A stretch of DNA of 64,000 nucleotides from Lachnospiraceae bacterium (GTDB taxonomy: Bacteria > Bacillota > Clostridia > Lachnospirales > Lachnospiraceae): positions 1 to 64,000 of the forward strand of contig CAJTBO010000013.1 in NCBI GenBank assembly GCA_910573755.1, in the 5' to 3' direction. How positions within the stretch are numbered: position 1 is the first letter of the stretch; each line of letters opens with the position of its first letter. This document shows, in pieces, positions 60,545 through 64,000 of this stretch. Under the pieces are notes generated by a model that searched no databases, had not been told where the DNA came from, and saw nothing but the letters and a program-made list of their open reading frames with translations. The position numbers and the translations under genes are program-made.

Positions 60545-60625
60545 GGAACACGGAAACTGCTTGTATTATCAAGGAAACCTGCGGGGAGTTTTCGTGATAA
60601 TATAGGTGTTTCCGTGTTTGCATAT
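60545..60625. repeat. Palindromic CACGGAAAC/GTTTTCGTG repeats
   Basis: AACACGGAAACTGC, then AAGGAAACCTGC, GAGTTTTCGTGATAATATAG and GTGTTTCCGTGTTTGCATA. Same family as the repeats at 48585-48640 and 59040-59271. The remaining spacer up to 60769 contains only the degenerate direct-repeat copy. Confidence 0.6.
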
Positions 60626-60769
60626 GAAAAAACGGTAAAAATAAATGGATAAATGATAAACAAGGAAAAGGGCTGTTCATGGCTCTTTTTTGATTTCCTG
60701 AAAAATACTTGTCTTATGCCATTGGATAAAAACAGTGAAGTGCTACGCAGATTTTTTTAATGAAAGGTA

Positions 60770-60800
60770 TTGACTATTCCCTTGGGGGTTAGTTTATCAT
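60770..60800 (+). promoter_or_regulatory. MerR-type promoter with a 19-bp spacer
   Basis: TTGACT (60770-60775) and TATCAT (60795-60800) are 19 bp apart, too far for normal sigma-A use but diagnostic of MerR-family activation. The spacer holds the dyad ACTATTCCC-TTG-GGGGTTAGT. It precedes the MerR-type gene. Confidence 0.75.
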
Positions 60801-60819
60801 AAGTCTTGGAGGTGAAAAT

Positions 60820-61680
60820 ATGCTGATCAACGAAGTGTGCAGGGAATGTTCCTTAACCAAAAAGGCCATTGAGTATTATATAGAGCAGGGGATTGTTGCT
60901 CCAGCTATACAGGAGAATGGATACCGCAGTTTTTCAGATGAGGATATTGCTGTTTTGAAAAAAGTTTCTGTTTTAAGAACCCTGGGATTATCTGTTGCGG
61001 ATATCCATGATGTCCTGTCGAACAAGGATGCGGCGGCATTAAATGAGGTCTACCATAAGAAGTCTGTGCAAATGCTTATTCAGCAGGAAAAGCAGGGACT
61101 GATCCAGGAGCTTGCATCAAATCATGATTGGGAACAGATACAGAGCAGACTGCATCGGCTTCAAAAAAAGCAGATGGTTTTGGAACGCCTGATAGATGCC
61201 TTTCCGGGGTATTACGGAAAATTCCTCTGCCTGCATTTTGCACCATATCTTAATTGCCTGGTTGTGACAGACACACAGCAGGAGGCGTTTGATGCAGTCA
61301 TTGCTTTTCTGGACAGTGCTGATTTTGACATTCCGGACGATCTGAAAGGGTATCTTGACGAGATAACCCTGAATCTTGGCAGTGGATTTATGGAAGCTGC
61401 ATCATCCAGTATAAATGAGGCTGTCAATGAAACAGAAAAATACATTGCAGACCACCATGAAGAAATCGAAAGATATCTTACCTATAAACGTTCTGAAGAA
61501 TATGAAACCACGCCTGCCGGACGCCTGGAAAAGGAACTGCGCCGGTTCAACAGCATGAGCGGATATAATGACATATTTATTCCGGCAATGTGCCAGTTAA
61601 GTGAATCTTATCGAAAATACCATGAAGGGTTATTGGCGGCAAATGAAATGCTTTCAAAAAAATATACGGAGCCGGAATAA
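60820..61680 (+). CDS. MerR-family regulator with a long C-terminal domain
   Basis: 286 residues. The N-terminal MerR winged helix (EVCRECSLTKKAIEYYIEQG, YRSFSDEDIAVLKKVSVLRT) is followed by a coiled helix and a large helical domain of about 180 residues without recognised ligand motif. TTGGAGGTG precedes the start. It probably activates its own promoter and the ABC genes that follow 43 bp later. Cytosolic. Confidence 0.88.
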   Translation: MLINEVCRECSLTKKAIEYYIEQGIVAPAIQENGYRSFSDEDIAVLKKVSVLRTLGLSVADIHDVLSNKDAAALNEVYHKKSVQMLIQQEKQGLIQELASNHDWEQIQSRLHRLQKKQMVLERLIDAFPGYYGKFLCLHFAPYLNCLVVTDTQQEAFDAVIAFLDSADFDIPDDLKGYLDEITLNLGSGFMEAASSSINEAVNETEKYIADHHEEIERYLTYKRSEEYETTPAGRLEKELRRFNSMSGYNDIFIPAMCQLSESYRKYHEGLLAANEMLSKKYTEPE

Positions 61681-61723
61681 TATGCGGAGAAAAGAGTTTG
61701 AAAATATTACGGGGAGGTTCTAT

Positions 61724-62596
61724 ATGGAAAACATTTTAGAAATATCAAAATTAAACAAGTCTTACACGGATTTTTCATTGACAGATGTTTCATTTTCTCT
61801 GCCGGATAACAGCATTACCGGATTTATAGGTGTCAATGGTTCGGGGAAAACAACTACAATCAGGTCTATTTTAGGGCTGGTAAAATTCAATTCCGGGACC
61901 ATTAAGTTATTTGGACAGGACATGAACGGAAACACAAGGTCACTTAAAGAACGTATTGGCGTTGTATTGGACGAGGGCGGATTTTATGAAGAATTCAGTA
62001 TGTCTGAAATGAAAGGGATTGTATCCCCGGCTTATAAAAACTGGCAGGAACGGGATTACAATGATTACATGGAGCAGTTTGGACTGAACCAAAAGCAAAA
62101 GATTTCCACCTTGTCAAAGGGCATGAAGATGAAATTTTCTTTGGCACTGGCTTTATCACATGAAGCAGAGCTTTTGATCATGGATGAGCCGACAAGCGGA
62201 TTAGACCCTTTGGTCCGCAGCCAGATGTTAAAAATACTGGCAGGCTACATGAAAAAAAGCGGCAGGGCTGTGTTCTTTTCGACCCATATCACTTCCGATC
62301 TGGAACAGATTGCAGACAGGCTGATACTCATTGACAACGGGCGCATCCTTTTTCAGGAAAAAAAGGATACTCTGCTTGAAACATACAGGATTGTAAAAGG
62401 TGATAACAGTTTGCTGAACGCAGAGAGCAGGAAGCTGTTCTTAAGTTTGAATCCAATGGAGCGTAGTTTTATAGGATTAACCGATAAGCCGAAAGAAATT
62501 GTCAGGATTATGCCGGACGCTTTAATGGAGCGCCCAACAATCGAAAATATTATGCTTGGGAAGATAGAGAGGGGGAATGCATCATGGCAGCTTTAA
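61724..62596 (+). CDS. ABC transporter ATPase (YtrB/BcrA-like)
   Basis: 290 residues from the ATG at 61724 after GGGGAGGTTC. Walker A is GVNGSGKTTTIRSI, signature STLSKGMKMKFSLALAL, Walker B LLIMDEPTSGLDP and switch His in FFSTHITSD. A C-terminal extension of about 80 residues follows, as in YtrB/BcrA-type exporters. It overlaps the permease gene by 13 bp. Confidence 0.9.
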   Translation: MENILEISKLNKSYTDFSLTDVSFSLPDNSITGFIGVNGSGKTTTIRSILGLVKFNSGTIKLFGQDMNGNTRSLKERIGVVLDEGGFYEEFSMSEMKGIVSPAYKNWQERDYNDYMEQFGLNQKQKISTLSKGMKMKFSLALALSHEAELLIMDEPTSGLDPLVRSQMLKILAGYMKKSGRAVFFSTHITSDLEQIADRLILIDNGRILFQEKKDTLLETYRIVKGDNSLLNAESRKLFLSLNPMERSFIGLTDKPKEIVRIMPDALMERPTIENIMLGKIERGNASWQL

Positions 62597-63207
62597 TAAA
62601 AAAGGACTTTATGCTGTTAAAAAAATATGTGCTGTTTATAATTGTAATCGTGTTCGCCCTGCCTGCCGCACTTGCAGCAAAATCAAATGAAGTGAATATC
62701 GTCCAGTCAACAATGGCTTTTGCTTTTGAAGTGATTTATTCTGAATTCCTGATATGCCGCTATCTGGCAATGAAAGAATACCAGTATCCCAAAACAGCGA
62801 GTTTTTTATGTACGCTTCCCTACACGCGGAATATGCAGGTTGCCAGTAAATATTTGATCTATTTCATTGTGTTTGCATTTTGCTGTACGGTATACTGGAT
62901 TGATACGTTGTTTGTTCCGAATTTAATCAGACTCAGTTCAGATTTGGTCATACCGGTTTTATTTGCCGTTTCCGTTCTTTATAGTATTTATATGCCCGTA
63001 CAGTACAAGTTTGGATATGATAAATCAAAACTCATATTCATGTTTCTGCTGATTGTGTTTCCGTTGTTTATTGCCAAGGCAAATACAACAATGATCATGG
63101 AAGTTTTATCAAATATAACTATTCCCGTAATGTTGATATTGGCATTAGCGGCATTGGCTTTATCTGTAATGGTATCTGCAAAAATATTTAATGGGAAGGA
63201 ATTATAA
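62584..63207 (+). CDS. ABC-2-type permease
   Basis: 207 residues with six hydrophobic segments (YVLFIIVIVFALPAALAA, KYLIYFIVFAFCCTVYWI, IFMFLLIVFPLFIAKANT, VMLILALAALALSVMVSA and others), consistent with an ABC-2 membrane subunit (DUF3021/ABC2_membrane_2-like). It partners the ATPase upstream. The substrate is unknown. Confidence 0.87.
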   Translation: MAALIKKDFMLLKKYVLFIIVIVFALPAALAAKSNEVNIVQSTMAFAFEVIYSEFLICRYLAMKEYQYPKTASFLCTLPYTRNMQVASKYLIYFIVFAFCCTVYWIDTLFVPNLIRLSSDLVIPVLFAVSVLYSIYMPVQYKFGYDKSKLIFMFLLIVFPLFIAKANTTMIMEVLSNITIPVMLILALAALALSVMVSAKIFNGKEL

Positions 63208-63215
63208 AGGGAAAA

Positions 63216-63374
63216 ATGGATGGACATAAAATTTTCAAAAATGCAGCAATACCTGTCATCTTGATGATTGTAGGCTTATGCCGTTATACGCAGAATCTGC
63301 CTTTATCGATAATTGCCGGGATAGGGATTTACGCAATAGCTTCCTCCATAGACAGGTTCATAAAAAAGAGGTGA
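63216..63374 (+). CDS. 52-residue membrane protein
   Basis: Short gene between the permease and the YtrA-type regulator: MDGHKIFKNAAIPVILMIVG, a second hydrophobic segment (SIIAGIGIYAIASSI) and a basic end. AAAGGGAAAA precedes the ATG. It probably forms a small subunit of the ABC system. Not recognised. Confidence 0.65.
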   Translation: MDGHKIFKNAAIPVILMIVGLCRYTQNLPLSIIAGIGIYAIASSIDRFIKKR

Positions 63375-63378
63375 CGCC

Positions 63379-63723
63379 ATGCTGAGACAGGATAGTACAA
63401 AAAGATACAATCAGCTTGCGGTTGATCTTTTGAAGAAAATACTTAACAGGCATTATTTGCCGGGAAGTAAACTTCCATCGACAAGGGAACTGGCAAAACA
63501 GGCAGGGGTGAATCCTAATACAATGCAAAGAGCCTTACAAGTCCTGCAGGATGAGAAAATACTCATAAAGCAGTCAACAACTGGAAGGTATGTTACAACA
63601 GATATCCAACACCTTAAAAATATCCGAAATAGAATGCTGGAACAGATAAAGCAAAATTATCAGGAAGAAATCAGGTCATATGGAAGTGGGTTTGAAAACG
63701 ATGGGACAATCGGAGGAAAATAG
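63379..63723 (+). CDS. GntR-family (YtrA-type) regulator
   Basis: 114 residues: a GntR winged helix (LNRHYLPGSKLPSTRELAKQ, VNPNTMQRALQVLQDEKILI, TTGRYVTTD) with only a short dimerisation tail, as in YtrA regulators that repress adjacent ABC operons. It starts four bases after the small membrane protein. The presence of both a MerR activator and a YtrA repressor in one unit is notable. Confidence 0.88.
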   Translation: MLRQDSTKRYNQLAVDLLKKILNRHYLPGSKLPSTRELAKQAGVNPNTMQRALQVLQDEKILIKQSTTGRYVTTDIQHLKNIRNRMLEQIKQNYQEEIRSYGSGFENDGTIGGK

Positions 63724-63846
63724 ATGGCGTTCTGTGCTGCTGAATGTTTTACTTGATCCTGATGGCATTCTGTGCAGTGTTTTATAAGGCGGACTGGAAA
63801 CAGTGCATCTTCTTTTCCGGGCTGAATTATTCGCTGCTGTTTCTGA
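63699..63846 (+). pseudogene. Truncated membrane protein gene
   Basis: A frame starting inside the regulator end reads MGQSEENRWRSVLLNVLLDP; the hydrophobic continuation is in another frame (FYLILMAFCAVFYKADWKQC, FSGLNYSLLFLTALF). It is cut off by the direct repeat at 63848. Possibly a YtrC-like subunit lost by recombination. Confidence 0.45.
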
Positions 63847-63847
63847 C

Positions 63848-63979
63848 GGCTCTTTTTTGCTTTCCACTCCTGAAAAATAGTCATTTCGTGCTATCGGGTG
63901 AAAAACAGAAAATTTTTATGGTATAATTCAGAGGATGTTTTGCTTTAGCGGAAACGGTTTTCTGCCGAAGTAATAGAAA
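63848..63979 (+). repeat. Right direct repeat with promoter
   Basis: Second copy of 59317-59449, with the same TGGTATAAT (TATAAT at 63922-63927) and the same end near GTAATAGAAA. The window ends 21 bp later, so a further gene copy may follow. Confidence 0.8.
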
Positions 63980-64000
63980 GAACACAAGAATCAAATAGAA

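Noticed and set aside
59040-60625. Possible CRISPR-like array formed by the CACGGAAAC repeats
   Set aside because: Repeats vary in orientation and spacing and no cas genes are nearby; an iteron or REP-like field fits better.
1-64000. tRNA or rRNA genes
   Set aside because: No T-loop GGTTCRANYCC with a matching acceptor stem, and no rRNA-like stretch, was noticed. A dedicated scan would be decisive.

Overview
The window looks like a chromosomal segment of an anaerobic gut Clostridium-class Firmicute, most likely a Lachnospiraceae member. The grounds are strong AGGAGG-type ribosome sites with several TTG and GTG starts, hemicellulose glycosidases, a glycyl radical enzyme with its activase, Agr-type GHKL/LytTR sensor pairs, a Bce-type peptide-resistance module and Tn4451/CTn-type accessory genes. 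I cannot name the species.

Left part (1-19.4 kb). An intact IS with perfect ends opens the window (1-2116). A gene-poor scar follows, then a PatB/MalY-type C-S lyase, an effector-domain remnant and an AraC-type regulator gene split by an IS200-type element. Next come a GH5/GH42 gene reduced to fused fragments, an intact GH43 beta-xylosidase and a CAT-fold acetyltransferase. On the minus strand lies a TraX-like membrane protein with a response regulator and a histidine kinase that carries a four-copy 13-residue repeat. Then comes a compact metabolic unit: a strong promoter overlapping a dyad operator, a glycyl radical activase, a glycyl radical enzyme and a GntR/LacI-type repressor.

Mosaic accessory part (19.4-64 kb). 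This is layered debris and live cargo from conjugative or mobilizable elements. It holds an ECF sigma factor with a membrane partner whose LytM domain is degenerate, a decayed two-component pair cut by a group II intron tail, a GNAT toxin-antitoxin candidate, and a full-length group II intron next to a terminator. A methyltransferase, TnpV/XRE genes, PyrD, a radical SAM protein and a NudC-like Nudix enzyme follow. From 30.9 to 38.8 kb an AgrA/AgrC-like pair is followed by five leaderless cytosol-type proteins and a lipoprotein, several preceded by the same leader repeat; the last protein ends in a PEBP (YbhB-like) domain. I consider this cassette the best candidate for an undescribed system.

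Right part (39-64 kb). There is a sigma-like gene, a second antitoxin copy whose toxin has been recombined into an oxidoreductase fragment, and a complete BceRS-BceAB-type module with a 43-residue membrane peptide. A truncated LytTR regulator, an orphan structured RNA candidate, an XRE-cupin regulator with a metallo-beta-lactamase-fold enzyme, and a second two-component/ABC export module come next. An HxlR regulator is divergent from two radical SAM paralogues. A probable type I toxin with a 3'-overlapping antisense RNA and an iteron-like repeat field follow. The end is a cassette of FAD oxidoreductase, MerR regulator, ABC transporter and YtrA-type regulator, bracketed by 130-bp direct repeats.

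Recurrent themes are peptide sensing and export (four ABC or sensor modules), duplicated control regions, and recombination between short repeats that created chimeric or truncated genes. All assignments come from reading the sequence; no database search was run.
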